Shown: positions 34,654-46,853 of the stretch, one piece after another | Numbering within the stretch: position 1 is the first letter of the stretch | How the letters are laid out: every line of letters begins with the position of its first letter | Assembly (NCBI RefSeq): GCF_963678635.1 | Contig: NC_087063.1 | Coordinates: 49,487,220-49,551,219, forward strand | Source of the DNA: Symsagittifera roscoffensis | Lineage: Eukaryota > Xenacoelomorpha > Acoela > Convolutidae | Reading direction: 5' to 3' | Length of the DNA stretch: 64,000 bases | Made by a program: the position numbers and the translations under genes | Notes under the pieces: generated by a model | What the model saw: the letters and a program-made list of their open reading frames with translations, nothing else | What the model was told of the DNA's origin: nothing | Database searches by the model: none

Positions 34654-35984
34654 ATTACCAGTTGCCGCCCTTCATTAAAACGAATCGTAGCTTGTTACGA
34701 ATTGTCGTCTCATGGAGTTGTCGCTAAGCGACTATATCTATTGCTGATTATGCAAATGTAAATGTTTCTAAAGTTGCTTTTGCTTCCAGTGTATTAAAGG
34801 TATGTAAGAGAAGCCCACTTCATAAAATTGTTACTCAAAAGATGGAAAAAAGTTTGGCGTAATTTTTTGATGAAAACCAGTCATATTTAGGGTATCGTTT
34901 TTTGTTTCAAAGATACATACACATAAAAAATAACTTAAATACAGAAATTTACCTCGTTGGTGTTTTTCTAGGTGCCATTTTTTGCCAGCTGCGGTGTGAT
35001 CTCTGCAAAATTTTGGATTGGATATGAACTGCGACAATTCAAAAAAAAGTTCCAGTCAAGCGACGTCTAGGATCAATAAAATCGGCGAACAATCAGTTTT
35101 CTCTTTGAGGCGGAAATTGGTGTTTAAAGGAGCAAGCGAAATTGATTGGAACAAACAAAGTGATAACAGGCAGACTTGTTTGTTTAATTAAAAGTAAATA
35201 AAGACGTCGGGAGGGCTATAATCAAGATTGAAGTAGAGCTCGAGCATCAATCAAAACGTTTGATCGGGCAAGGAAATTAGTAGAGTTGTTAGCAACGAAC
35301 TCAAGATCAAGAGCACTCAAAGTGAATGGTACAAATGAGCAAAATCATTATTTTCTGAGGGAAAAGTTCAGTAGCCATAGGCAAATAAGAGGTTCGAAGT
35401 ATTGTCAATCAAGATACTTGGTAAACAGTTTTTGGTTCTGAGAAAATGAGAAAATTTTTTGGCTTCGTGGCAAGGAGTGTTTTGTGCTCTGAAGCTTGTT
35501 AAGAAATTGTAGCCAAGATAGCGCATGCCAATTGAGTCTGATCGCCAGTGGCTTTTAAGAATATCTAGCAAGTTGGATGGAATATATTTGTTTTCCTAAT
35601 AAGTGAAGAAAGCTTACCTAGATGGTATTGAGAGAAAAGGGTCTCCATTGATGGGTTTTACGGAAATTCTAGACTGTTTCTGTGTGGATATATTTCTTCT
35701 TTGGATAGGTTGTTCTGGAAGCTTCATAGAAATGCAGACTTGTCAAAAGTGTCTCTGATTTTTTTTATGTGTATTATTGTTTCTGACGTCTAATTGAGGC
35801 ATATTTTAAAATTTTTGAAGTCCTCATGCATCTTCAATTTACTAAGCCACTCAATCTCCTGGTGTTTCAAATTCCATCAAATTTTAAAAATAACTTCCTG
35901 CAAAATTATTAAAAATCAACCATTTTCGAAAAATTAGTTTCGCAAAAATCTTTGCAAGGCATACTTATCTAAAAATTATAAAAG
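34654..35984. other. Gene-free stretch
   Basis: Short open frames only (for example minus 34831-35037 and 35368-35571), without recognisable domains or splice context. No repeat with another part of the window noticed. Confidence 0.35.
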
Positions 35985-36960
35985 TGGCCTCGCAAGCAAT
36001 TGCTTAAACTGGTTGAAAAATTATCTTTGCAACCGAATACAGCAGGTATAAGTTAATGGAATGAGCTCTGATTGGAATGAAATTGACTGCGGTGTTCCAC
36101 AAGGATCAATTTTAATGAACTTCCTTTGAGTTGTAGATCGGTAGAAATTTTTTTGCAGAGGATACAAATTTAACTGCTATAGAATGCACTGTCGAAAAGG
36201 TTAAATCCGACCTAACAGTTTTGAATACATGGTTGATAGCAAATAAGTTAGTAATCAATATATCTAAAACAGTTCAATTGAACGTTAAACCAAGTGCTTC
36301 CAATTGTGATTTCAGTTTGAATTCCTGTCAAATAAAAGTTAAATCCAAATGCAATTATTTGTGCTTTCATTTAAAATGTAAACTCTTGTTTATCAGTCAC
36401 AAAGATTTTGTTAAATTGAAACTTGGAAAACAATGTGGTCTAATATCAAAGCTAAGACATTTTTTACTAAGTGGTCTATTATTGGACTACTACAGCAGTC
36501 ATGTAGTCCCTATTCTTCAGTATGGCATTTTGGTTTACAGGTGCCGTAGCTTTTCAGTTTTAAACCCAATTTTTGTTATGCAGAAGAAAATTTTGATTTT
36601 TTTTTTCAGAAAACAGCAAGATCAATGCGAAGATTTTTTCGGGAGAAATAAATTGCTGACAGTTTATCAGTACCATATCTCTGAGCTTTTGAAATTCCTC
36701 CTAAAGTTTTCAAACAAAATGCACTGCAAGTCATTAATCGAAACGTTTAGATTTTAAACTTATCAAAAATTAACAATATCTTGTTCGAGATTACTTGTGG
36801 AACGTTTTTGCAAACGAAAAGTTGAAAGACTCTCGATACGGTATGGAGAGTGCTAATTGTTTAACAAATTAAAAACCTTAGACTTATTGCGCGCTGAAAT
36901 TGAAAAAAGTTCTTCATTTTCTACTTATTTATAGAGAAGTATCAGAATTTTACCACAAGT
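35985..36960 (+). pseudogene. 5'-truncated non-LTR (jockey/CR1/L2-like) LINE reverse transcriptase relic
   Basis: A WLKNYLCNR-like block (36010-36045) is followed by CGVPQGSIL (36088-36114), a standard RT motif, then FFAEDTNL near 36145-36170, which matches the FADD catalytic box with the first Asp changed to Glu. An open 178-codon frame at 36221-36757 contains LNTWLIANKL, the GLISKLRHFL helix, PILQYGILVY and MQKKIL, all typical of the RT thumb of this LINE group. Traces run to about 36960. No endonuclease domain is seen; the copy is 5'-truncated and dead. Confidence 0.85.
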
Positions 36961-38390
36961 TCAAAGATCCTTTTTGAATTCAAAGTTGTGCTCTGGTTAA
37001 ATATATTTATGAATTGTTAAAAGTTAAAAGTTTGAATCCATTAGTTAAAAGCGGCTGGGCATTCCTCGGGGAAATAAGCATTTTTTGAGAAAATGACCGT
37101 CCATAACATTCAAGTTCTCAAAGAATTGCTATTTTAAAAACAAAAATTGAAATTTTTAATCAAACTTGAAAAAAAAACTTTGAAAAAAAAAAACTTTTCT
37201 GAATTTGATTATCGTGCAAACTAAACAATTAATTAAAGAAAACGTGCATGTAGCTTTTGTGGAGTCCTGTAGATCCTGTCACATTTACTCCGAAGCTTCA
37301 AAAAATCACATTAAAGGTTTCGAAAATTAAAAAAATACAATTGTTCAGTAAACAGGTTCTTCTATCTGCTTTTACTCATTAATACTGGCTGTTGTAACGT
37401 GATTTCATGTCTGGCTCTGCTTCAAATCTGTTCGTTGAAATATTTTATGACCTTTTATGACAGACGCTTGGTGGATCCTAGGTTCCTGATGTCTGTCCTC
37501 TCCAAGTCTCATTATCTAATGCTAAATAACTTTACGGAACATTTATTGGAGAGATGATTTCTTTCTTCCTTTCTTTCTGATAAAAGCTAAAACTTCTGCA
37601 TATCATGAATATCAATGAGCCCGATGGAGAAATCCTACGACGTTAGTGTTCCCTAATTATTGAGACACTTTAGATCGCGTATTATTTCCCCTGTCATGGT
37701 AAAAATAGAGTGAGGATCTCCCATATAACCTCAAGCTCAGGTCTACCACAGCCTGACCGATTTCGGCTGAAATAGTGTTACCACGAAAGTTTTGGACGCA
37801 CAAAAACGACCTTGAGGTGTAAAAATGAGTTTCGCTAAACAAAATAACTGTGGACTAGGGGAAATGATAGAAGCGGACTGTGCTTAGACGGGCCTGATTG
37901 CCTTTCAAAGACACTCGAGACCTCTCCGAAGCACAAGTTTGATAAAAAAGTTTGATTAAAAACCAGTGAGTGAGACTGACTTTCTGACTTCCCTACTTGC
38001 TTTGTTTGACATGCGTCTAATTTCTCTTAAAGACAGCTTTGAGCTCAACGATGGAGTGGTTCTGCAAGTTAAAGAGAATGTTCCGATCGCCATAATAAAG
38101 TTGAAAAATTCAAAAATGAGAAAAAAATCGAATTATATCCGATTTTCTTCTTATTGATAGTGAACGGCAATTAAATTTGGTAAAAACTACCGAATTAGAA
38201 CTTTATGGCTGAATCACTGTTAAAGTTAAAGTGAAATTCAGTTGAGTTGCCGGTGTTACCAAAATTAGTCTGGAAAGGGGAAAACTTGATTTTTTTGAAA
38301 TGCAATTTTTAGTTCATATGTCTTGAATGCTTCGTTTTAGAAATACTTCTGTATATTTTTCTAATATTTTCTTGCAGTTTTCTAAGCTTT
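36961..38390. other. Stretch without a supported gene
   Basis: Two frames have non-random composition but no recognised family: minus 37657-37842 (a TATTTCAG acceptor on the minus strand near 37770 precedes EIGQAVVDLSLRLYG) and plus 37966-38157 (FLTSLLALFDMRL, DGVVLQVKENVP). Either could be an isolated exon; neither is secure. Confidence 0.25.
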
Positions 38391-39477
38391 TTGTCTAACG
38401 AGATGTCTGTCTAAACTTTGGCCGGAATACCGAATTTGAAAATGTTGAAATTCATCTAGTTTTGAATCAGTTTGATTTTTTCGATGTAAAAAAAACTAAA
38501 AGAGCTCTATCAAACAACTATTGCGCAGTTTTTGAACTCTTTTTTTGTTAACTCTATCATTTCAATAACAAACAAGGATTTTATCCTTAAATTTTTCTTG
38601 GAAATATGTTAACCTTGTTTTTTTTGACGAGAAAAGTTGAACTGGCTTCACTAAATTTGATTGCGTCCCAAAGTCTTGTTGTTATTGAAACAAACGGTTT
38701 CTCAAATTGAAGTTATTTTTACCCCGATCATAAATCATTTGTTGGCTAATTAATTTTTCACGGCTATAGAACTCCAAATTAATTCGAAATGCCATGCCAT
38801 TGCGGTTTCACGAAATCAAATTAGGTAATCATGATAGTCAAAGCTCACTTTTTTAAAGTAATAAATGCAGAAATTTCAGGGATTTGCTAAGTTATTTTAG
38901 AAGCTGTCATAAACAAGAGTAGCCGTGCAATAAGTACCAAAGTTTTTATCCTTGGTTGTAATCAAAAGTTGAAAAAATTATAAAAAATTATAAAAATTAT
39001 CCTAATGATGGCAAGTTTTTTTAAATTCGAGCGCTGGAAATTGGAAGAAGACTTATGCAATATTGCAAGCTTTTTAAGCGATTTGACATAATTTTTTTTC
39101 ATGATGGCTGTCAAATTTAAACTTAAAAAAGGTGAAATTTTAAAGGGTTGTTTATGCGATATTTCCAGTTGTAGTCAACGCAAGAAGCCAGTCGCGCTGC
39201 GAAAAATAGAACCAAAAGTTTTCACCTTGGTAATCATTACAGCCAATAAATATCGAAAACGTATAAGTGTTTAGAGTTTTTTCTCATTGAGTTTTTTGTT
39301 TCAAAAGTGAAGAAAGCTGCAGCCAAAACTCATATCTTCAAAAGTATGTTTACACTTGCGAGAGCATGTCTCTTGTAGTCGATAAGCTAGAATTTTTCCC
39401 CGTAAGCACATTTTCTTTTAAATCTGTAAGAATTTGAAGTTAAATGGTTAGTAAACCCTAAATTTTTCAAGAATCCT

Positions 39478-39548
39478 TCCCTCTTTGCCTAGAAGGAAAG
39501 CGGCTGTTTTTGTACCCTAAGGTTCTGGAGTTCGAGCCCTAGCCGGAC
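39478..39548 (+). promoter_or_regulatory. tRNA-like pol III promoter (SINE head), copy A
   Basis: TTGCCTAGAAGG at 39485-39496 fits the A box, and AGTTCGAGCCC at 39529-39539 fits the B box, at tRNA-like spacing. The acceptor stem does not pair, so it is not a working tRNA. A tRNA-derived SINE head or tRNA pseudogene is the likely reading. Duplicated at 42288-42358. Confidence 0.4.
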
Positions 39549-40152
39549 CTTTTTCTTTTCATTATGTGGGAGATTGAAAACTGTCTTCAGGGAAAATTGA
39601 ATTTGCGGTTTTTTGTTCGTCGGCTTAGTTGCCACATGGGGAGGGGATTTTTATGCTGTCAGAAATTTTCATGGTAGATGCTAGTGTTTTTGGCTTACTT
39701 CTGTATTTTGTTAAACTAATAGTCCGAAGTTTAACAAAATATATATTTTTGTTATAGGTTTTGTCTTTTTTCGCTGGCTGAAACACTGCGATTGCGTTGT
39801 ATCGCAAGTGATGCGAGGTTTCGCTTCGCCTCTGTGTTTTTATTATTTTTGTCATGCAGCTTGAAGTTGATCATTGTTGAAATTAAGAGAATTTGTCCGC
39901 TCTTCGCCAACTGTTGAGCCTGGATTGGCAAAGACTAATTATCTCGATACTACTCAAGCTCCATTACAAAAATTCAATTGAATTAGAAAGCTAGACAGTT
40001 TTTTAATGCAGTTTTAAATATAATAGTTAGACGTCTTCGTCTATTTTTTGAAATCTAGTGTTTCGTTCTTTTGTTTTCCTCTAAAAATTGTTGAACAAAA
40101 CTAACTAAACTGAAATATTCCAATTGAATATAGCTATCCCCTTTACTTTCAG

Positions 40153-40382
40153 GGATGATACGAGTTGCAACATGTTTGCTTACCACAACTTCTGATTTAT
40201 TCATAAAAAATGAGTTTCATTTCCATTTAAATTTAAGAATGAAAAAAAGTTTAAAGGCCTCTGTTTATCTATTTTTTGTTATTTTTATTGCCACTGTACA
40301 GCGTTTTGATCTACCAAAACCGGTCGAAACTGTGAAGGAAAACTATTTTGAGAAGAACTTTCAGAAAAATCCTGAACACCAG
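40153..40382 (+). CDS. Signal-anchor exon, copy A (possible 5' exon of the sulfotransferase gene)
   Basis: Preceded by TTACTTTCAG (acceptor ends 40152) and closed by CACCAG/GTGAGT (donor at 40383), phase 0. The frame has an ATG at 40155 and a better-placed one at 40239, followed by KKSLKASVYLFFVIFIATVQ, a classic N-terminal uncleaved signal anchor, then a short stalk rich in Lys, Glu and Pro. This is the usual beginning of a type II Golgi membrane enzyme. The sulfotransferase exon at 59645 also begins in phase 0 and supplies a stem region, so they may be joined. No domain proves this, and the intron would be 19 kb. Confidence 0.5.
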
Positions 40383-40693
40383 GTGAGTTGTTGTTTCGAC
40401 CACTCTGTAAGAGTGGAAAGGCTATGGCGTAGGATCCCTGTTAAATTTTTGTAAAACTCGTAGACTTCAAGTATAACATCACATTAAAGCCCTATTAATC
40501 GTCATTCAGATTCCAGAAAAAATTCCAATAAATTCTCAGTGCCGAAAAAAAACTGGCTATCCTTGTTACGTTTAGGCTATTGTCTAAAAAGTAGTAGTCT
40601 TGAGTTTTCGCTGAAACCATTCTGTTCAATGAAAAATTTATATGTAGTAGCTCCAAAAATTTTCATACCCACTTTGAACATCGTTTGTTTTGA

Positions 40694-41125
40694 GTGATGT
40701 CCGATAAAATAGATGAGCCGAAGAATGAATTGTCTGTTACTTTTGAAGGGAAAGCAAGTTGTTTACTGTCCACTATCCTTGATTCATGCCCAATGCCACA
40801 GTGTAGTAGAATGTTGCTATTATGTCTTACACTATGTGAAATAGCCGAATTGCTTTTATTTGACAACGATTTTCAAAAAACGGCAAAGAAACCTGTGAGA
40901 AAACTTTTTTATTTACAACAGACAACTCACAATTTGACAAAACATAAAGCCGCATGTTCACCCTCAGCATCTCAGAACATTTGCACAAAAAACTATAAAA
41001 TTTTCATTTTCAATAAACATTGTCGTGTGATCTACATCAAGTTTTCATTTACAAAACTCAGATTTCAAGTTGATTTGAATCCTTTGTTTTCGTTGCTGCA
41101 TTTTGATGATTTACTTCGATGGTAA
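40694..41125 (+). pseudogene. Unidentified frame, copy A (possible hAT-like transposase relic)
   Basis: A 143-codon open frame with six or more cysteines and, near the middle, LQQTTHNLTKHKAAC, which resembles the end of a BED-type zinc finger. The copy in unit B (43285-43713) is nearly identical. Downstream of unit B a further frame (43747-43941) has VKNELLSATKSS, which could be the next block of a hAT transposase. I cannot confirm the family. Confidence 0.25.
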
Positions 41126-42287
41126 ACTGACTAACTTAAATGACAACCCAACATCCCATTGCGGTCACGCCAACTACTGACAACCAACTCGTCCTTTTGT
41201 CTAATGAGATGTCTGTCTAAACTTTGGCCGGAACACCGAATTTGAAAATGTTGAAATTCATCTAGTTTTGAATCAGTTTGATTTTTTCGATGTAAAAAAA
41301 ACTAAAAGAGCTCTATCAAACAACTATTGCGCAGTTTTTGAACTCTTTTTTTTGTTAACTCTATCATTTCAATAACAAACAAGGATTTTATCCTTAAATT
41401 TTTCTTGGAAATGTGTTAACCTTGTTTTTTTTGACGAGAAAAGTTGAACTGGCTTCACTAAATTTGATTGCGTCCCAAAGTCTTGTTGTTATTGAAACAA
41501 ACGGTTTCTCAAATTGAAGTTATTTTTACCCCGATCATAAATCATTTGTTGGCTAATTAATTTTTCACGGCTATAGAACTCCAAATTAATTCGAAATGCC
41601 ATGCCATTGCGGTTTCACGAAATCAAATTAGGTAATCATGATAGTCAAAGCTCACTTTTTTAAAGTAATAAATGCAGAAATTTCAGGGATTTGCTAAGTT
41701 ATTTTAGAAGCTGCCATAAACAAGAGTAGCCGTGCAATAAGTACCAAAGTTTTTATCCTTGGTTGTAATCAAAAGTTGAAAAAATTATAAAAAATTATAA
41801 AAATTATCCTAATGATGGCAAGTTTTTTTTAAATTCGAGCGCTGGAAATTGGAAGAAGACTTATGCAATATTGCAAGCTTTTTAAGCGATTTGACATAAT
41901 TTTTTTTTTCATGATGGCTGTCTAATTTAAACTTAATAAAGGTGAAATTTTAAAGGGTTGTTTATGCGATATTTCCAGTTGTAGTCAACGCAAGAAGCCA
42001 GTCGCGCTGCAAAAAATAGAACCAAAAGTTTTCACCTTGGTAATCATTACAGCCAATAATTATCGAAAACGTATAAGTGTTTAGAGTTTTTTCTCATTGA
42101 GTTTTTTGTTTCAAAAGTGAAGAAAGCTGCAGCCAAAACTCATATCTTCAAAAGTATGTTTACACTTGCGAGAGCATGTCTCTTGTAGTCGATAAGCTAG
42201 AATTTTTCCCCGTAAGCACATTTTCTTTTAAATCTGTAAGAATTTGAAGTTAAATGGTTAGTAAACCCTAAATTTTTCAAGAATCCT

Positions 42288-42358
42288 TCCCTCTTTGCCT
42301 AGAAGGAAAGCGGCTGTTTTTGTACCCTAAGGTTCTGGAGTTCGAGCCCTAGCCGGAC
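42288..42358 (+). promoter_or_regulatory. tRNA-like pol III promoter (SINE head), copy B
   Basis: A box at 42295-42306 and B box at 42339-42349, identical to copy A. The deletion that distinguishes unit B begins about 25 bp downstream. Confidence 0.4.
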
Positions 42359-42740
42359 CTTTTTCTTTTCATTATGTTGCGTTGTATTGCAAGTGATATG
42401 AGGTTTCGCTTCGCCTCTGTGTTTTTAGTTTTTTTGTCATGCAGCTTGAAGTTGATCATTGTTGAAATTAAGAGAATTTGTCCGCTCTTCAACAACTGTT
42501 GAGCCTGGATTGGCAAAGACTAATTATCTCGATACTACTCAAGCTCCATTACAAAAATTCAATTGAATTAGAAAGCTAGACAGTTTTTTAATGCAGTTTT
42601 AAATATAATAGTTAGACGTCTTCTTCGTCTATTTTTTGACGTCTAGTGTTTCATTCTTTTGTTTTCCTCTAAAAATTGTTGAACAAAACTAACTAAACTG
42701 AAATATTCCAATTGAATATAGCTATCCCCTTTACTTTCAG

Positions 42741-42970
42741 GGATGATACGAGTTGCAACATGTTTGCTTACCACAACTTCTGATTTATTCATAAAAAATG
42801 AGTTTCATTTCCATTTAAATTTAAGAATGAAAAAAAGTTTAAAGGCCTCTGTTTATCTATTTTTTGTTATTTTTATTGCCACTGTACAGCGTTTTGATCT
42901 ACCAAAACCGGTCGAAACTGTGAAGGAAAACTATTTTGAGAAGAACTTTCAGAAAAATCCTGAACACCAG
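42741..42970 (+). CDS. Signal-anchor exon, copy B
   Basis: Sequence-identical coding part to 40153-40382, with the same acceptor (ends 42740), the ATG at 42827 before the hydrophobic anchor, and the same CACCAG/GTGAGT donor at 42971, phase 0. Because the upstream DNA was duplicated with it, it could serve as an alternative first coding exon. Confidence 0.5.
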
Positions 42971-43284
42971 GTGAGTTGTTGTTTCGACCACTCTGTAAGA
43001 GTGGAAAGGCTATGGCGTAGGATCCCTGTTAAATTTTTGTAAAACTCGTAGACTTCAAGTATAACATCACATTAAAGCCCTATTAATCGTCATTCAGATT
43101 CCAGAAAAAATTCCAATAAATTCTCAGTGCCGAAAAAAAACTGGCTATCCTTGTTACGTTTAGGCTATTGTCTAAAAAGTAGTAGTCTTGAGTTTTCGCT
43201 GAAACCATTCTGTTCAATGAAAAATTTATATGTAGTAGCTCCAAAAATTTTCATCCCCACTTTGAACATCGTTTGTTTTGAGCG

Positions 43285-43941
43285 ATGTCCGATAAAATAG
43301 ATGAGCCGAAGAATGAATTGTCTGTTACTTTTGAAGGGAAAGCAAGTTGTTTACTGTCCACTATCCTTGATTCATGCCCAATGCCACAGTGTAGTAGAAT
43401 GTTGCTATTATGTCTTACACTATGTGAAATAGCCGAATTGCTTTTATTTGACAACGATTTTCAAAAAACGGCAAAGAAACCTGTGAGAAAACTTTTTTAT
43501 TTACAACAGACAACTCACAATTTGACAAAACATAAAGCCGCATGTTCACTCTCAGCATCTCAGAACATTTGCACAAAAAACTATAAAATTTTAATTTTCA
43601 ATAAACATTGTCGTGTGATCTACATCAAGTTTTCATTTACAAAACTCAGATTTCAAGTCGATTTGAATCCTTTGTTTTCGTTGCTGCATTTTGATGATTT
43701 ACTTCGATGGTAAACTGACTAACTTAAATGACAACCCAACATCCCATTGCGGTCACGCCAACTACTGACAACCAACTCGTCCTTTTGTCCAAGAACACAA
43801 TCTGTAAAAAATGAACTGTTGTCAGCAACCAAAAGCAGCCTAATAGATGGGGGTGGGGAAATTGTTTTTACAATCATTGAGTTCAATGAGAGTCATAAAA
43901 ATATTAAATTTTTTTCGAACCAATTATATGCACAAAATTAG
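43285..43941 (+). pseudogene. Unidentified frame, copy B, plus downstream block
   Basis: Copy of the frame at 40694-41125, followed after the duplication breakpoint by an open frame at 43747-43941 that is single-copy in the window. The breakpoint therefore lies inside this relic. Identity is uncertain (see copy A). Confidence 0.25.
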
Positions 43942-44479
43942 TTTCATTAATTTATGATTGATATCAATTTGAGAGGGCATCCTAAAGATTTCAAACGAAA
44001 TCTGCCGATGTATGCCTCAGAAAGCAGATCAGTTTTAAGTAATTCTCAATTCTTACAATTCAAACTTTAAATTTTTCGGTAGTTTTAGAAGTTCATTTCC
44101 AGGAAAGAAGGTTGACCCATGCCTCGAGGAAACAACAGTACAATTAGCCTAATAATCCTAGTTTAAAAACACAAAATTTATCAGAAAAAAATCCGAACAA
44201 ACCAGAAAACAATTGTCAAAAAAATTATGATGAAAATGGTCCAAACTCCCCTTTGAAAGACTATTGATAAAATCAGGATCGTTTTTTAAATTGAAATTTA
44301 ATTGTTCAAGGATAGGCCTAATCGGCAAAAATAAAGATTGATCAATTGTCAATGCGTTTTGCCTCGAGCTTAGTTTTTGTGAACAAGTCCGACTTGTAGC
44401 GAGATTATCCAGATCTTCTTTGTTCAGAAAAAGTTTTGTTGCGTTTCATAATTTAACCCCCCGCAATATTTTGCATGAA
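43942..44479. other. Gene-free stretch
   Basis: AT-rich single-copy DNA; the minus frame 44158-44352 has no supporting signal. The left end of the next gypsy relic is not marked by an LTR here. Confidence 0.35.
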
Positions 44480-46593
44480 AGTTTCAAATTTTCATAACGA
44501 TATATGTCCAAAGCAGGCTGCACGTCGAGGTCGACTGCCTTCTCATAGCCGAATAGATTATCATCCCGCAGCAATTGCGCCTTATCATCCTGGATAGTCT
44601 ACATCTGACACACCTAGAAGCGGCGGCAATGTTGCATTTGAGCGAAAACATATGGTTCCCGCACATCCACCGCGCAACCGTCCAATTGGCTCAAAGTTGC
44701 TGTAGTAATACCAAATAAGGATGTCCAACTAGATTTTGCCGGGCCCCTTCCGGACGAATTAAACAAAGACTCATAAATTCTAGTCGCGGTAGACAAATGG
44801 TCATAATCCCCCACGGCTAAAGCAGTTTCAAATTCAACAGCACAGAGCAATTAAATTTAAGCAACGATATATAACTAACAATGGGGTACCCTCAAATTTA
44901 GGTGCGACCAAGCGCAAACGTTTCGAGCCAAAAAGTTCCAACTTTTTTGTAACACCAGCAACTTCAAACTTCTTTTTGCCCCAGTAGATTACCACAGATC
45001 GATTGGAGTAGCGAAATGGTTGATATAAACTCTAAAACGCAGGTTTTCTTTCATGCGAATAGACGGTAAAACACTCGATATAAGTTAGCTTCAGACATAG
45101 CCGAAATCATAAAAACTCTAGGATTAATACCACATAAAGCAACAAAAATTTCCCATTTCGAGGCGCACATGCGCCGAAAGCCCAACACTTTACTATCAAA
45201 CGTTGCCACAACTAGATGATCAAATAATCTAAATTGGGAAAAATTTAAACACGCTTGTTTAGATTGGAAAAACTTGATGTATCCGCCACTCCAGCCAGAA
45301 ATTATGCACGATCTCCAATGTTCGTCCGAATTCGAAGTCAAGATTACGAAACGACCATTGAAAAACCTACCGGAACCCTCGGACTTGTCCTTAAAAGGAT
45401 GGAAATCAATATGATCGAAAAGCAACACAGGTGTGGAAACAAGATACTCGCTAAGTGAAAAAAGAGGCATTAAAAGAAGGGAACACAAAATGAAGTGGAC
45501 ACCAACATAAAAAAAGCCCATACCACAGGTAGCCTGAAAAACAGTCCGTATTGCTACAAAAGTTAAGGAGCCTAAAACATTTGAGCAGAAATACATAACA
45601 ATAGACGGTAGAATTTTAATGTATACACCACACACAGCATGAATACAAACTATGGGACAACAGCCTCGCCTGCCAAGAAATAGCGGTTTCCTATTTCTAC
45701 CCAGCAGCCCAAAAATATACGGACTATGCAGAGTCACGGCTAGGTAATTATGTAGCATACAAATCAGCTAAGAGAACGGGACCATGCTTACGTTTTTTTA
45801 GACATATAACAACCAAACGCTCCCCAAAATGAAATGTTCCGGGAGGACGAAAAAACAGGCCTGCCTAAGAAAATATCTCGGAAAGAACAACAACACGGGA
45901 AGAAGGAGGCAGAAGCTACAGAAGCCACTGAGACAAAAAGTAAGACCAAGCCACAAACAGGAAAGAGGACAGGCAGTAAACCAAACCCCCGACAGGCCAG
46001 AGCAATGACGTTAAAACACGCCAACCATATGGGGGCCGAAACAGAAATTTCATCAAGCTACGGATGGTCTTCCGCCGCATCAGAGAATACCGCGCCCTCT
46101 CCAAATCGGCAAGACACAAAAACAACTCCGCCAACACATGGTGCAACGAGCGCGGAAGCATAAGAAAATCCACCCGGATCAGACTAGCCTCCGACACATC
46201 AGCTTTGGGAACCCAAGAAACCCAAGAAAAACGATAGTGACACAAAAAGAATAATCGACTTGATCTCACCGTTGGAGAGCCCCAAAAACTGTCACCGTAA
46301 ACACATCGAACGAAGAGTCGAACACAACAGAAGAACACGAGAAGTTTCACGAGGAAGACGACACTCAAGTAGCGCCGGTGACAACAACAAAAGCAGAAAC
46401 GGTAACATCGACTATCATTAAAATCGCCACCACACTAGAAGCGTCACACAAGAAGCAATCAAGGAGAAAGAACAGAAATGATAACGACAAACAGTCCTAC
46501 CGGGACTCTAAAACTCCAGTTTCACAGGGACTTTGAGACTCAAACTTTGGTCCCACGTTGACGATCAACTCATTTGGTTCTCATAAGGGTTAA
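44480..46593 (+). pseudogene. Second Ty3/gypsy relic: integrase and basic C-terminal region
   Basis: Broken plus-strand frames show an integrase zinc-module region (about 44570-44700) and the core block VQLDFAGPLPDE near 44720-44757 with its first catalytic Asp. They also show a degenerate C-terminal domain (GNYVAYKSAKRTGP near 45740-45785) like that of the first element, and a Lys/Glu/Thr/Arg-rich tail (45834-46163). Stops and frameshifts are frequent. gag and RT are absent, so this is a 5'-truncated copy of a related but distinct gypsy family. The 235-codon minus-strand frame at 45051-45758 is antisense to it. Confidence 0.75.
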
Positions 46594-46853
46594 TGTCATC
46601 CGGCCGGGTTGGCATGAACCAATACTAAGTATTAATATCTATTTATAATGTAATTTGTTTCTTATTTTTCTTATCACAAACCGAACTGATGGCCTTGACT
46701 GTTGATAAGCAAAACCATATGGATTAACGTTAATGGTTAGTTGAAGTGAATTCATATTTGTGTTCATTTTCTTCTCTCAACTAGCTTTAGATAGATACAT
46801 CTAGCCAATCAGTTCGGGTTCTATATATACAGCTCATACATTACGGTATGACA
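46594..46853 (+). repeat. 3' LTR of the second gypsy relic
   Basis: 260 bp beginning TGTCATCCGG and ending CGGTATGACA, so the ends are TGTCAT/ATGACA inverted repeats. AAGGGTTAA precedes it, a degenerate polypurine tract. A TATA box (CTATATATACAGC) lies at about 46821-46833. No partner LTR is in the window, so the 5' end was lost. Confidence 0.75.

Larger units (their letters stand above)
38391..41196 (+). repeat. Tandem duplication, unit A (2806 bp)
   Basis: Unit A runs from TTGTCTAACGAGATG to just before the same word at 41197. Identity with unit B is very high (about one difference per 100 bases by eye). Unit A has about 218 bp (roughly 39566-39795) that unit B lacks. Breakpoints share CTTTTGTCT-like microhomology. 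Confidence 0.95.
41197..43784 (+). repeat. Tandem duplication, unit B (2588 bp)
   Basis: Second copy, directly abutting unit A. It ends at CGTCCTTTTGTC, where sequence passes into CAAGAACACAATC instead of TAATGAGATG. It carries its own signal-anchor exon, SINE-like head and unidentified frame. Confidence 0.95.

Noticed and set aside
39478-39548. Functional tRNA gene
   Set aside because: A and B boxes are present but acceptor and T stems do not pair properly; kept only as a pol III promoter-like SINE head.
40663-40866. Minus-strand 67-codon frame duplicated at 43251-43454
   Set aside because: It is the antisense of the longer plus-strand frame; its duplication only reflects the tandem duplication.
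45051-45758. 235-codon minus-strand ORF
   Set aside because: It lies antisense to the gypsy integrase C-terminal region, whose plus-strand motifs are recognisable; the antisense frame has no domain.
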